Below, in pieces: positions 24,663 through 32,595 of a DNA stretch of 47,077 nucleotides; the first letter of the stretch is position 1; every line of letters begins with the position of its first letter. Location: assembly GCA_902497065.1 (NCBI GenBank), contig CABVDH010000012.1, positions 1 to 47,077 of the forward strand. Direction: 5' to 3'. The stretch comes from an uncultured Collinsella sp. Its GTDB lineage: Bacteria; Actinomycetota; Coriobacteriia; Coriobacteriales; Coriobacteriaceae. The notes under the pieces were generated by a model, which saw nothing but the letters and a program-made list of their open reading frames with translations, searched no databases and was not told the DNA's origin. A program made the translations under genes and the position numbers.

Positions 24663-24692
24663 ATGATAGCGCGAACATGCAACGATGTTCAA
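24663..24692 (-). promoter_or_regulatory. Promoter of feoAB
   Basis: On the minus strand TTGAAC (24692-24687) and TATCAT (24668-24663) are separated by 18 bases. The operators follow from about +9 to +41. Confidence 0.6.
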
Positions 24693-24731
24693 TCAGCAAA
24701 TTGGCGCAATGGGGACAGGCAGGAGAGTTCA

Positions 24732-24935
24732 GGGCCATAGTTTCCCGATGAGGCCTCTCGGGGAAACTACATCCCAGAATTCCGGCTCGAAACGGGATAT
24801 GGTTTCCCAAACAGGCCTCTTACGGAAAATGCATCCCGGAATCCCCACTCGAAACGGGACGCACTTTCCCAGTCGAGGCCCTATGGGAAACTGCGTCCCA
24901 CCTTGAAAGGCAAAACTGGGACGCAGTTTCCGGGC
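24732..24935. repeat. 62-bp tandem array of hairpins
   Basis: Units begin at 24732, 24794, 24856 and 24918, exactly 62 bases apart; the last is partial. Each unit holds a dyad of the form GGGAYGCANTTTCCC with GGGAAACTGCRTCCC around a loop containing GAGGCC or CAGGCC. In the first three units the dyad is followed by a conserved linker ending in AAAC. Stem positions vary between units but mostly stay paired. No gene is visible in 24573-25045; this array, the feo promoter and the next stem element fill most of it. Confidence 0.85.
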
Positions 24936-24953
24936 GGGGCATCAAAAACGAAG

Positions 24954-25016
24954 TTGCGGTGGAATAGTTCCTGGATGGGCTGGTTGATGCCCCAGATAGG
25001 AACTATTTCACCGCAA
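24954..25016 (+). repeat. TTGCGGTGGAAT stem element, copy 2
   Basis: Arms of 19 bp (24954-24972 and 24998-25016) pair with one G-U type mismatch around a 25-base centre with a small GGGC/GCCC stem. The outer 13 bp equal copy 1 at 20812-20878; the inner arm bases are different but still complementary. It lies 30 bases from the end of the esterase gene. Confidence 0.85.
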
Positions 25017-25045
25017 ATTATTGAAGGGCTTGGATGCCGGGACTC

Positions 25046-25945
25046 TTACAGATGGCGCTCCAGGAAGCGGAAGGCCAGGCGGATCCAGGGACGGACTGCC
25101 ACCTGCTTGTCCTCGTTGTCGACCGCGGTGTTGGCGTTGCCGAGCGAAAGGCCGTGACCACCCTGGTCGAAGACGTGCATCTCGCATGCAACGCCCTCCT
25201 CGGCCATGCGCTGCGCAAACGGGTAGACCTGCGCGATCGGCGCCGTCTTGTCGTCGGACACGCCCCACACAAAGGTCGGTGGCATCTGACGCGAAACATG
25301 CGTGGTGGGGCAGATGTCGGCCAGATGCTCGTCAGTTGCCTCGCCGCCCGTCACCATCGACAGGTAGTCGTTGAGCAAATCGCGCCCCGTCTTGCCGCCC
25401 GTCTTGGGCACACGCAAGTCAATGCGCGGATCGCGCGTCTGCATGTCACGCACATAGGCAAAGTCGAGCAATGGATAGCCCAGCACCACGGCATCGGGAC
25501 GAATGTCGTCCGGACGCGCCCCGGCAAGTGCCGCGAAGGGGCCGGTCTTCCACTGTGTTGCCAGCGAGGCGCAAATCATGCCGCCAGCAGAAAAGCCCAC
25601 GACGCACACGCGCTTAGGATCGACATGCCACTCGTCGGCGTTGGCGCGCACCGTGGCGACCATCTTGGCAAGATCTGCCTGGGGGTGCGGAAAGCTCACG
25701 TCACCCGTAGAACTCGTGACATAGTTGAGCACAAAGGCCTGGTAGCCGCGATCCAAAAATGCAAACGCCACCGGGTCCTGCTCGTGCGGAGCGATATGCG
25801 TAAACCCGCCTCCGCCGCAGATGATCACCGCGGGGCGGCGGCCATTCGGTTTATCGGGCAGCGGCTCGGCACCCAAATACGTAAACGTCGCCGGATAATC
25901 CTCGGTCGGCTCCTCGCCCCACAGCGCATGGTTCTCGACAATCAT
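25046..25945 (-). CDS. Alpha/beta-hydrolase, esterase type
   Basis: A 299-residue cytoplasmic alpha/beta hydrolase of the acetyl-esterase (BD-FAE-like) group. It shows an oxyanion-loop ICGGGGF, the nucleophile elbow GFSAGG, a late Asp in WGVSDDKTAP and the catalytic His in DQGGHGLS. ATG 25945 has GGGAG five bases upstream; the frame is open to 26152, but that extension runs across the promoter region of the divergent PTS gene. The substrate could be acetylated sugars, by analogy only. It is a single gene. Confidence 0.85.
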   Translation of the reverse strand: MIVENHALWGEEPTEDYPATFTYLGAEPLPDKPNGRRPAVIICGGGGFTHIAPHEQDPVAFAFLDRGYQAFVLNYVTSSTGDVSFPHPQADLAKMVATVRANADEWHVDPKRVCVVGFSAGGMICASLATQWKTGPFAALAGARPDDIRPDAVVLGYPLLDFAYVRDMQTRDPRIDLRVPKTGGKTGRDLLNDYLSMVTGGEATDEHLADICPTTHVSRQMPPTFVWGVSDDKTAPIAQVYPFAQRMAEEGVACEMHVFDQGGHGLSLGNANTAVDNEDKQVAVRPWIRLAFRFLERHL

Positions 25946-26071
25946 ATGTGCTCCCTTCGCGCAAATTATGCGCCCTTGTTTTTCGCCTTCAAGCGTACCC
26001 CACTTGAACCCGTGGCGCAGAAACACTCCGGCAATAAGTTTCCCTTCAACTGATATATCACATAATCCCAG

Positions 26072-26100
26072 TTCAGAGGTATCGTTGAGCAGCGTAGAAT
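26072..26100 (+). promoter_or_regulatory. Candidate promoter of the PTS IIA gene
   Basis: TTCAGA (26072-26077) and TAGAAT (26095-26100) are spaced by 17 bases, about 82 nt before the start codon. A short palindrome TGATATATCA (26051-26060) lies upstream. Confidence 0.4.
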
Positions 26101-26188
26101 AGGGGCGTTGACCAAGCCGCGAAACACATGTGAAACGTTTCCGGCAAACCAAACGCGCGATATGCGCCTATTTAAGTTGGAGGCAACT

Positions 26189-26752
26189 ATGGGTCTGCTC
26201 GATTCGCTTAAGTCCACCTTCACCTCGACCGGCGAGGCGTCCGTTCCGCCCGCAGCAAGCTTCGCTACCCGCGAAGGCGTCATCTATGCCCCCGTCAACG
26301 GCGTGCTCGTCAACCTGAACGAGGTTCCCGACGAGACGATCGCCTCGGGCATGCTTGGCCAGGGCTATGGCATCGAGCCCATTACCGGCACCATCTATGC
26401 GCCCGCCAACGGCCGCATCGGTGCCACCACTGTCACCAACCACTCCATCGGCATGATTACCGAGGACGGCCTGCGCGTGTTCATCCATGTTGGCCTGGGC
26501 ACCGTGGAAATGAACGGCAAGGGTTTTGCCCGCTTTGTCGAGATGGGCGATGTGGTCAAGGCAGGCCAGCCGCTCATCAGCTTCGACCGCGAGGCCATTA
26601 AGGCCGCTGGTCACGAGGACATCGTGACCGTCATCGTCTCCGAGCTCGATCGTCTTAAGAGCATCGACCATGTCGGCGAGTCTGGAACGCTTATCGGCGG
26701 CAACCCGCTCGTCAAGCTTGGCGACCCGCTGCTGGTTGCCAAGACCAAGTAG
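26189..26752 (+). CDS. PTS glucose-type IIA component
   Basis: A free-standing EIIA(Glc)-like phosphocarrier (187 residues) that passes phosphate from HPr to a IIB domain elsewhere and may act as a regulatory signal. The beta-sandwich runs from about residue 22. The two histidines are in NHSIGM (His85) and FIHVGLGTVEMNG (His100, the phosphorylation site by family alignment). ATG 26189 follows TTGGAGG. No PTS permease, HPr or EI gene is near. A clear terminator follows, so it is monocistronic. Confidence 0.92.
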   Translation: MGLLDSLKSTFTSTGEASVPPAASFATREGVIYAPVNGVLVNLNEVPDETIASGMLGQGYGIEPITGTIYAPANGRIGATTVTNHSIGMITEDGLRVFIHVGLGTVEMNGKGFARFVEMGDVVKAGQPLISFDREAIKAAGHEDIVTVIVSELDRLKSIDHVGESGTLIGGNPLVKLGDPLLVAKTK

Positions 26753-26790
26753 CTAGGCCCCGCGCCACACAGCCAAAAGGCACCTCGTCA

Positions 26791-26828
26791 AGCGCCCACG
26801 GCCATTAGGCCGCGGGCGCTTTTCGTTT
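26791..26828 (+). terminator. Terminator of the PTS IIA gene
   Basis: Stem AGCGCCCACGGCC with GGCCGCGGGCGCT (one mismatch), loop ATTA, then TTTCGTTT. Confidence 0.9.
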
Positions 26829-26933
26829 GAAAAACCATCCCGCCAATGCCTTATCTGTATAGCCCAAATGAGCCGAGCTGCTAGAATATCGAACTGTATG
26901 GATAACTATCATTCAACCGTTATGGGAGGATAC

Positions 26934-28337
26934 GTGAACCGCACCAAAATCGCGCAGCTCTATGCCGATGCCGAGTCGCTCGGCGGCCAGACCGTCACCG
27001 TCGCCGGCTGGGTCAAGTCCGTCCGCGACATGAAGAACTTTGGCTTTGTTACGCTCAACGACGGCAGCTGCTTCCGCGACCTGCAGGTCGTCATGAACCG
27101 CGAGGCACTCGACAACTACGACGAGATCGCCCATCAAAACGTCTCGGCCGCACTCATTTGCACCGGCACCGTCAAGCTGACCCCCGATGCGCCCCAGCCT
27201 TTCGAGCTTTCTGCCACCTCCATCGAGGTCGAGGGCACGAGCGCCCCGGATTACCCGCTGCAGAAGAAGCGCGCAACCGTCGAGTTCCTGCGCACCCAGC
27301 AGCACCTGCGCCCGCGCACCAACCTGTTCCGCGCCGTGTTCCGCATCCGCTCTGTCGCGGCTGCCGCCATCCACCGCTTCTTCCAGGAGCAGGGCTTTGT
27401 CTACGTCAACACCCCCATCATCACCACGAGTGACTGCGAGGGCGCCGGCGAGATGTTCCGCGTGACCACGCTCGACCCCAAAAATCCGCCCCTCACCGAG
27501 TCCGGCGAGGTCGACTGGAGTCAGGACTTCTTTGGCAAGCATGCAAGCCTCACCGTGTCCGGCCAGCTCAATGCCGAGAACTTTGCCATGGCCTTTGGCG
27601 ACGTGTACACCTTTGGCCCCACCTTCCGCGCCGAAAACTCCAACACCACGCGCCACGCCGCCGAGTTTTGGATGATCGAGCCCGAGATGGCCTTCGCCGA
27701 CCTCAACGACTACATGGACAACGCCGAGGCCATGCTCAAGTACGTCCTTAAGGACGTTATGGCCACCTGCCCCGACGAGCTCAATATGCTCAACAAGTTT
27801 GTGGACAAGGGTCTGCTCGAGCGCCTGGACCATGTCGCCAACTCCGACTTTGCCCGCGTTACCTACACCGAGGCCGTCGAAATCCTGGAGCAGGCCGTCG
27901 CCGCTGGTCACAAGTTTGACTATCCCGTGAGCTGGGGCATCGACCTGCAAACCGAGCACGAGCGTTTCCTGACCGAGGAACACTTTAAGCGCCCGACCTT
28001 CGTGACCGACTACCCGGCCGAGATCAAGGCGTTCTACATGCGCATGAACGAGGACGGCAAGACCGTCGCCGCCGCCGACTGCCTGGTGCCGGGCATCGGC
28101 GAGATCATCGGTGGCTCCCAGCGCGAGGAGCGCCTGGATCTGCTCGAGGCCCGCATCAAGGACCTGGATATGAATCCCGAGCAGTACAAGTACTACCTTG
28201 ACCTGCGCCGCTACGGTTCCTGCAAGCACGCCGGCTACGGTCTGGGCTTCGAGCGCTTGGTCATGTATCTGACCGGCGTGGGCAACATCCGCGACGTCCT
28301 GCCGCACCCGCGCACCGTGGGCAACGCCGACTTCTAA
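26934..28337 (+). CDS. asnS: Asparagine-tRNA ligase
   Basis: Class II aminoacyl-tRNA synthetase charging tRNA-Asn. The 467-residue product has the N-terminal OB-fold anticodon domain (VTVAGWVKSVRDMKNFGF), motif 2 FRAENSNTTRHAAEFWMIEP, which is specific for AsnRS, and motif 3 GLGFERLVMYLTGVGNIRDV. It ends in PHPRTVGNADF. GTG 26934 with GGGAGG upstream is the best start; ATG 26898 in frame lacks a binding site. Its presence means Asn-tRNA can be made directly rather than only by amidation. Confidence 0.96.
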   Translation: MNRTKIAQLYADAESLGGQTVTVAGWVKSVRDMKNFGFVTLNDGSCFRDLQVVMNREALDNYDEIAHQNVSAALICTGTVKLTPDAPQPFELSATSIEVEGTSAPDYPLQKKRATVEFLRTQQHLRPRTNLFRAVFRIRSVAAAAIHRFFQEQGFVYVNTPIITTSDCEGAGEMFRVTTLDPKNPPLTESGEVDWSQDFFGKHASLTVSGQLNAENFAMAFGDVYTFGPTFRAENSNTTRHAAEFWMIEPEMAFADLNDYMDNAEAMLKYVLKDVMATCPDELNMLNKFVDKGLLERLDHVANSDFARVTYTEAVEILEQAVAAGHKFDYPVSWGIDLQTEHERFLTEEHFKRPTFVTDYPAEIKAFYMRMNEDGKTVAAADCLVPGIGEIIGGSQREERLDLLEARIKDLDMNPEQYKYYLDLRRYGSCKHAGYGLGFERLVMYLTGVGNIRDVLPHPRTVGNADF

Positions 28338-28385
28338 TCGTCGAACGCTAGCTCGCGTCGCCACACGCCAACGCTCATCGCACAA

Positions 28386-28419
28386 GCGTCTCTCGACATC
28401 GGTCGAGAGACGCTTTTTT
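28386..28419 (+). terminator. Terminator of asnS
   Basis: A perfect 12-bp stem (GCGTCTCTCGAC with GTCGAGAGACGC), four-base loop and TTTTTT. Confidence 0.93.
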
Positions 28420-28595
28420 CAACAGCATCCGTCAAGCTTTTGGCAAGTTTTTGGTCAGTTGAGCAGGGCTGTTGAAAACTCGACCCGCCGTTTGCCGACG
28501 ACTACCGACCGCCCAGAGCGCCCTGCGCCCCTGGGAAAGCCCCGCGTCTTAGGCTCCATACCGTCGCCACCCAAAACGGAAAGGACGTGGGCACC

Positions 28596-29381
28596 ATGAT
28601 CGAAACCGCTGTTGAAACCTACGACACCACGACTAGAGGCGCCGCCTCGATGGCAGCCTATCGCGCCGTTCGTATCCTGCAGCTCTTGAGCGAAAACACC
28701 GGCGAAGACAAGGCCATGCTTTCCGATGAGCTGATCCGGCGCCTCGCCCATCCCGACGACCCCGCCCGCATGCCCATCTCGGCGGCGCGGCGCAGCATCT
28801 ACACCGCCATCTCCGCGCTTCGCCATGCCGGATACGAAATTGAGTACAAACGCGGCGTGGGCTACAAACTTCTTACCCGCCCGCTCACCGATGAAGAGAT
28901 CATCCGGCTCCACGGTATGGTCATGCGCAACCGCTCCACGCCTATCGCTATCCGCAAGAGCATGGCGCAGCACTTAGTTGCCATGGCGAGTGCCGACGTT
29001 CGCGGCTACCTCGATACACCCGAACCCGTTCCGAGCGCAGGCAGCAAGGCTACCAAGGCAACACGCACGCCCATCAAGCGCATCGACACGTGCGAGCTCG
29101 TCGAGCAGGCCATCGACCACGGAACCACGGTGAGTTTTGATATTTCGAGCGTTACGACGCGTGGCGAAACCGAAGCAGCACGGATGACGCTGCGTCCCTT
29201 TGCCATCAGGCAGCGCGATGGCATCTCGTATCTGCTGGGAACGGTCTACGACGCCCGAGGCGCCGATGACACGTTGCGTACCGTAGAGATTGGCCGAATG
29301 AGAAACGTCACCACACGTCTCCTCGACGGCAAGAAGCTCTTCGCCGCCCTAGACGAGGACGACGCCTCCTCCGCCGCATAA
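28596..29381 (+). CDS. Transcriptional regulator with HTH and WYL-like domain
   Basis: The 261-residue protein has an N-terminal winged helix region (about 20-95: AAYRAVRILQLLSENTGEDK, with the recognition part ARRSIYTAISALRHAGYEIE followed by the wing). A C-terminal region with a strand-rich WYL-like layout (MTLRPFAIRQRDGISYLLG) follows, as in the HTH_11/WYL regulators that sense nucleic-acid-type or small ligands. ATG 28596 gives better spacing to AAAGGA than GTG 28587. Targets are unknown; the nearest downstream genes are the ABC importer. Confidence 0.75.
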   Translation: MIETAVETYDTTTRGAASMAAYRAVRILQLLSENTGEDKAMLSDELIRRLAHPDDPARMPISAARRSIYTAISALRHAGYEIEYKRGVGYKLLTRPLTDEEIIRLHGMVMRNRSTPIAIRKSMAQHLVAMASADVRGYLDTPEPVPSAGSKATKATRTPIKRIDTCELVEQAIDHGTTVSFDISSVTTRGETEAARMTLRPFAIRQRDGISYLLGTVYDARGADDTLRTVEIGRMRNVTTRLLDGKKLFAALDEDDASSAA

Positions 29382-29450
29382 GACCCTCCGCCGCCCATTC
29401 GACTACCCGCACCGCCCATCCGATTCTGTATTAAAAAACCCGCCAGGCTG

Positions 29451-29478
29451 TTGTAAAAATGGACATCAGCGCTACTAT
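29451..29478 (+). promoter_or_regulatory. Promoter of the ABC importer operon
   Basis: TTGTAA (29451-29456), 16 bases, TACTAT (29473-29478). A hairpin CACTTGCACT with AGTGCAGTG (29485-29509) lies at the predicted transcript start and could be an operator or 5' stabiliser. Confidence 0.5.
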
Positions 29479-29541
29479 AGTTCCACTTGCACTTTGTCCC
29501 AGTGCAGTGTTTCCAGCCATTTTTATACTGGGGGTAATGAT

Positions 29542-30522
29542 ATGAAGGACATCACCATCAGCCGCAGGAGCCTTCTGGTCTCCGCCGGCCTGCTCGCGCT
29601 CGCCCCGCTCGCCGGATGCGGCGGCAACTCTGGTTCCGGCTCTGCTGCCGCCGGTTCCGACTACACCATCGGCGTTCTGCAGCTCACCGAGCACTCCGCA
29701 CTCGATGCCGCCAACGACGGCTTTGTCAAGGCCATCAAGGAGAGCGGCCTTAAGGTCAAGATCGACCAGAAGAACGCCCAGAACGACCAGTCCACGTGTA
29801 AGTCCATCGCCGACAAGTTCGTGGGCGATGGCGTCGACCTGATCTACGCCATCGCCACGCCCGCCGCACAGGCTGCCGCCGGCGCCACGGCCGATATCCC
29901 CATCGTGGGCTGTGCCATCACCGACTACGCCGCCTCCGGCCTGGTCCAGGACAACGACAAGCCCGGCACCAACGTCACCGGTGCCTCCGACCTCACCCCG
30001 GTCGCCGAGCAGCTCGAGATGATGCAGAAGGTTCTGCCCGACGTTAAGAAGGTCGGCCTGCTCTACTGCACCGCCGAATCCAACTCCGACGTCCAGATCA
30101 AGGCCGCCAAGAAGGAACTCGACAAGCTGGGCATCGAGTACACTGACTTTACCGTCTCGAGCTCTAACGAGATCCAGTCCGTCGTCGAGTCTGCCGTGGG
30201 CAAGGTCGACGCGCTCTACTCCCCCACCGACAACACCATCGCCGCGGGCGCCTCGCAGGTCGGTCAGATCTGCAAGGAGAACAAGCTTCCCTTCGTGACC
30301 GGCGAGGAGGGCATGTGCAAGGCCGGCGGCCTGTTCACCCTCTCCATCAACTACGAGGATCTGGGCTACGCCGCAGGCGAGATGGCCGTCAAGATCCTGA
30401 AGGGCGAAGCCAAGCCCGAGGACATGGCGATCAAGCACCTCTCAAGCAAAGACCTGGTCATCGTCAAGAACGACGAGATGGCCGAGGCTCTGGGCATCGA
30501 TCTTTCCGCTCTGGACGAGTAG
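29542..30522 (+). CDS. ABC transporter substrate-binding lipoprotein (TrpX-like)
   Basis: A 326-residue lipoprotein: signal peptide with the lipobox LAGC and lipidated Cys26, then a Gly/Ser linker and the two-lobe binding fold of the ABC_sub_bind (PF04392) family. Characteristic parts are YTIGVLQLTEHSALDAANDG and the YSPTDNTI hinge segment. Permease and ATPase genes follow in the order seen for TrpXYZ-type importers of aromatic amino acids, but other ligands are possible. ATG 29542 has a GGGGG site upstream. A terminator-like hairpin separates it from the permease. Confidence 0.9.
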   Translation: MKDITISRRSLLVSAGLLALAPLAGCGGNSGSGSAAAGSDYTIGVLQLTEHSALDAANDGFVKAIKESGLKVKIDQKNAQNDQSTCKSIADKFVGDGVDLIYAIATPAAQAAAGATADIPIVGCAITDYAASGLVQDNDKPGTNVTGASDLTPVAEQLEMMQKVLPDVKKVGLLYCTAESNSDVQIKAAKKELDKLGIEYTDFTVSSSNEIQSVVESAVGKVDALYSPTDNTIAAGASQVGQICKENKLPFVTGEEGMCKAGGLFTLSINYEDLGYAAGEMAVKILKGEAKPEDMAIKHLSSKDLVIVKNDEMAEALGIDLSALDE

Positions 30523-30593
30523 CGCCATGCGCGGTAGCGCGTCTAGGGCACGCACTCGCGCCGTTGACGTGTTATTCAATATCTGAGCCACAG

Positions 30594-30622
30594 GGGCGAA
30601 CGCCAAAGACCGGCGTTCGCCC
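30594..30622 (+). terminator. Hairpin between binding protein and permease genes
   Basis: An 11-bp stem, GGGCGAACGCC with GGCGTTCGCCC, seven-base loop and a weak T-rich tail (TGCTTGTTT). Partial termination here would give more binding protein than permease, a common arrangement; it could also protect the upstream mRNA end. Confidence 0.7.
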
Positions 30623-30726
30623 TGCTTGTTTCGGATGAGTCAAAACATCCGGCCGCAGCTCTTTTATGCATTGTTACCGCTATCATGGTGACTCACGTGT
30701 CCACCCTATCCTAGGAGGTATGAAGC

Positions 30727-31650
30727 ATGCTCATTGCATTGCAGGGCGCCGTTTCGCAGGGCGTCCTCTGGGGCATTATGGTGCTTGGCGTGTTTATCAC
30801 GTTCCGCCTGCTCGACATTCCCGATATGACCTGCGACGGCAGCTTTGCCCTCGGCGGCTGCGTCTGCGCCGTGCTCATCGTCAATAACAACGTCGACCCG
30901 CTGCTCGCCGTGCTGGCCGGCATGTGCGCCGGCGCCATCGCGGGCGCCGTCACGGGCATTCTGACCACCGTCTTTGAGATTCCCGCGATCCTCGCCGGAA
31001 TCCTCACCCAGATCAGTCTGTGGTCCATCAACCTGCGCATCATGGGCAAGTCCAATACGCCCATTCTTGCCAAGGGCACCGTGTTCTCGGCCGTCAGCAA
31101 TATGACCGGTCTGCCGCAGTCCACCGTTGCCATCATCTTGGGCATCCTGCTCGCCGTGGCTATCGTTGCCATCCTGTATTGGTTCTTTGGCACCGAGATC
31201 GGCTCGGCGCTGCGCGCCACCGGCAACAACGAGTACATGATCCGCGCTCTGGGCGTTAACACCAACTCCACCAAGATGATCGCCCTCGTGCTCTCCAACG
31301 CCCTCATCGGGCTTTCGGGCGCGCTCATCTGCCAGAGCCAAAAGTACGCCGACATTGGTATGGGCACCGGTGCCATCGTTATCGGTCTTGCCGCCATTGT
31401 TATCGGTGAGGTGCTCGGCCGCCTGCTGCCCGGCGGTCTCACGCAGTTTAGCGTCCGTCTTGCCTCCGCCGTCTTTGGCTCCGTGGTGTACTTCCTTATC
31501 CGCGCCATCGTGCTGCAGTTGGGCATGGACGCCAACGACATGAAGCTGCTCTCCGCCGTGATCGTCGCCGTGGCCCTGTGCGTGCCCGTGGTTTGGGAGC
31601 GCTATAAGCTCCGCAGCTCCTACACGAAGGGGGATGAGGCAGATGCTTAA
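30727..31650 (+). CDS. ABC transporter permease (TrpY-like)
   Basis: A 307-residue integral membrane protein of the BPD_transp_2 fold with about eight to nine hydrophobic segments. It has the FRLLDIPDMTCDGSFALGG and GSALRATGNNEYMIRALGVN stretches typical for permeases paired with ABC_sub_bind proteins. CTAGGAGG lies a few bases before ATG 30727. Its stop overlaps the ATPase start by eight bases. Confidence 0.92.
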   Translation: MLIALQGAVSQGVLWGIMVLGVFITFRLLDIPDMTCDGSFALGGCVCAVLIVNNNVDPLLAVLAGMCAGAIAGAVTGILTTVFEIPAILAGILTQISLWSINLRIMGKSNTPILAKGTVFSAVSNMTGLPQSTVAIILGILLAVAIVAILYWFFGTEIGSALRATGNNEYMIRALGVNTNSTKMIALVLSNALIGLSGALICQSQKYADIGMGTGAIVIGLAAIVIGEVLGRLLPGGLTQFSVRLASAVFGSVVYFLIRAIVLQLGMDANDMKLLSAVIVAVALCVPVVWERYKLRSSYTKGDEADA

Positions 31651-32437
31651 GCTCTCGCACGTCAAGAAGACCTTTAACAAGGGCACCGTCACCGAGAAGC
31701 GCGCGCTCACCGGCGTCGACCTCACCCTGAATGACGGCGATTTTGTAACCGTGATCGGCGGCAACGGCGCCGGCAAGTCCACGCTGCTCAACATGATCGC
31801 CGGCGTGTACCCGCTCGATTCGGGCGTTATTGAGCTCGATGGCACCGACATCTCGCGCCTGAGCGAGTCGCAGCGCGCCAAGTACCTGGGCCGCGTGTTT
31901 CAGGACCCCATGCGCGGTACCGCTGCCGACATGCAGATCGCCGAGAACCTGGCCCTCGCCAAGCGTCGCGGCCAGCGTCGCGGCCTTTCGTGGGGCGTCA
32001 CCAAGGCCGAGAAAGATGAGTACGTTGAGCTGCTCAAGCGCCTGGACCTTGGTCTGGACACGCGTCTCAACGCCAAGGTCGGTCTGCTCTCGGGCGGGCA
32101 GCGCCAGGCACTCACCCTGCTGATGGCCACGCTCACCAGGCCGCGCCTGCTACTGCTCGACGAGCACACCGCGGCCCTCGACCCCAAGACGGCCTCTAAG
32201 GTGCTCAACCTGACCGAGGAGATCGTCGACGAGAACCACCTGACCACGCTCATGGTCACGCACAACATGAACGACGCCATCCGTCTGGGCAACCGTCTGA
32301 TCATGATGCACGAAGGCCATGTGATCTACGACGTGGCCGGTGACGAGAAGAAGTCGCTCACCGTGGCCGACCTGCTGCAGAAGTTCGAGGAGGTCTCGGG
32401 AGGCGAGCTCGCCAACGACCGCATGCTGCTAAGCTAA
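31643..32437 (+). CDS. ABC transporter ATP-binding protein (TrpZ-like)
   Basis: The 264-residue energising subunit of the importer. Walker A GGNGAGKST is at about 39-47, the signature LSGGQRQ at 149-155, Walker B LLLLDE at 169-174 with the extended DEHTAALD, and the switch His at 207 (MVTHNM). ATG 31643 is chosen over ATG 31634 because the GGGGG site has normal spacing only to the former; it overlaps the permease end by eight bases, so the two are translationally coupled. Confidence 0.93.
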   Translation: MLKLSHVKKTFNKGTVTEKRALTGVDLTLNDGDFVTVIGGNGAGKSTLLNMIAGVYPLDSGVIELDGTDISRLSESQRAKYLGRVFQDPMRGTAADMQIAENLALAKRRGQRRGLSWGVTKAEKDEYVELLKRLDLGLDTRLNAKVGLLSGGQRQALTLLMATLTRPRLLLLDEHTAALDPKTASKVLNLTEEIVDENHLTTLMVTHNMNDAIRLGNRLIMMHEGHVIYDVAGDEKKSLTVADLLQKFEEVSGGELANDRMLLS

Positions 32438-32443
32438 AACCTG

Positions 32444-32491
32444 CCAAAAAGGGACAGGTTTATTTTGGTAGGTTTTATCTGCGCAAACGTC
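32444..32491 (+). repeat. Dispersed GGGACAGG repeat, copy 3
   Basis: Forty-eight bases matching 3883-3930 with three mismatches, placed right after the ABC ATPase stop and before its terminator. Confidence 0.8.
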
Positions 32492-32493
32492 AA

Positions 32494-32532
32494 AACCGCC
32501 GCTAAGGGACAGACGCCCTTGCGGCGGTTTTC
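32494..32532 (+). terminator. Terminator of the ABC importer operon
   Basis: AACCGCCGCTAAGGG pairs with CCCTTGCGGCGGTT (one mismatch) around ACAGACG, and the stem ends in TTTTCG. Confidence 0.85.
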
Positions 32533-32595
32533 GCATATTATGTCGATAATCCGATATTCAACCAGACATTCTGGCTAAGGACTAAGGAAGCTGCC

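Noticed and set aside
26108..26188. An upstream start for the PTS IIA protein
   Set aside because: The extra residues are not part of the family, and ATG 26189 has a clear TTGGAGG site.
29479..29541. A T-box or tryptophan-type leader before the TrpX-like gene
   Set aside because: The leader is under 60 nt and contains only one small hairpin; it lacks T-box conserved sequence and has no leader peptide.
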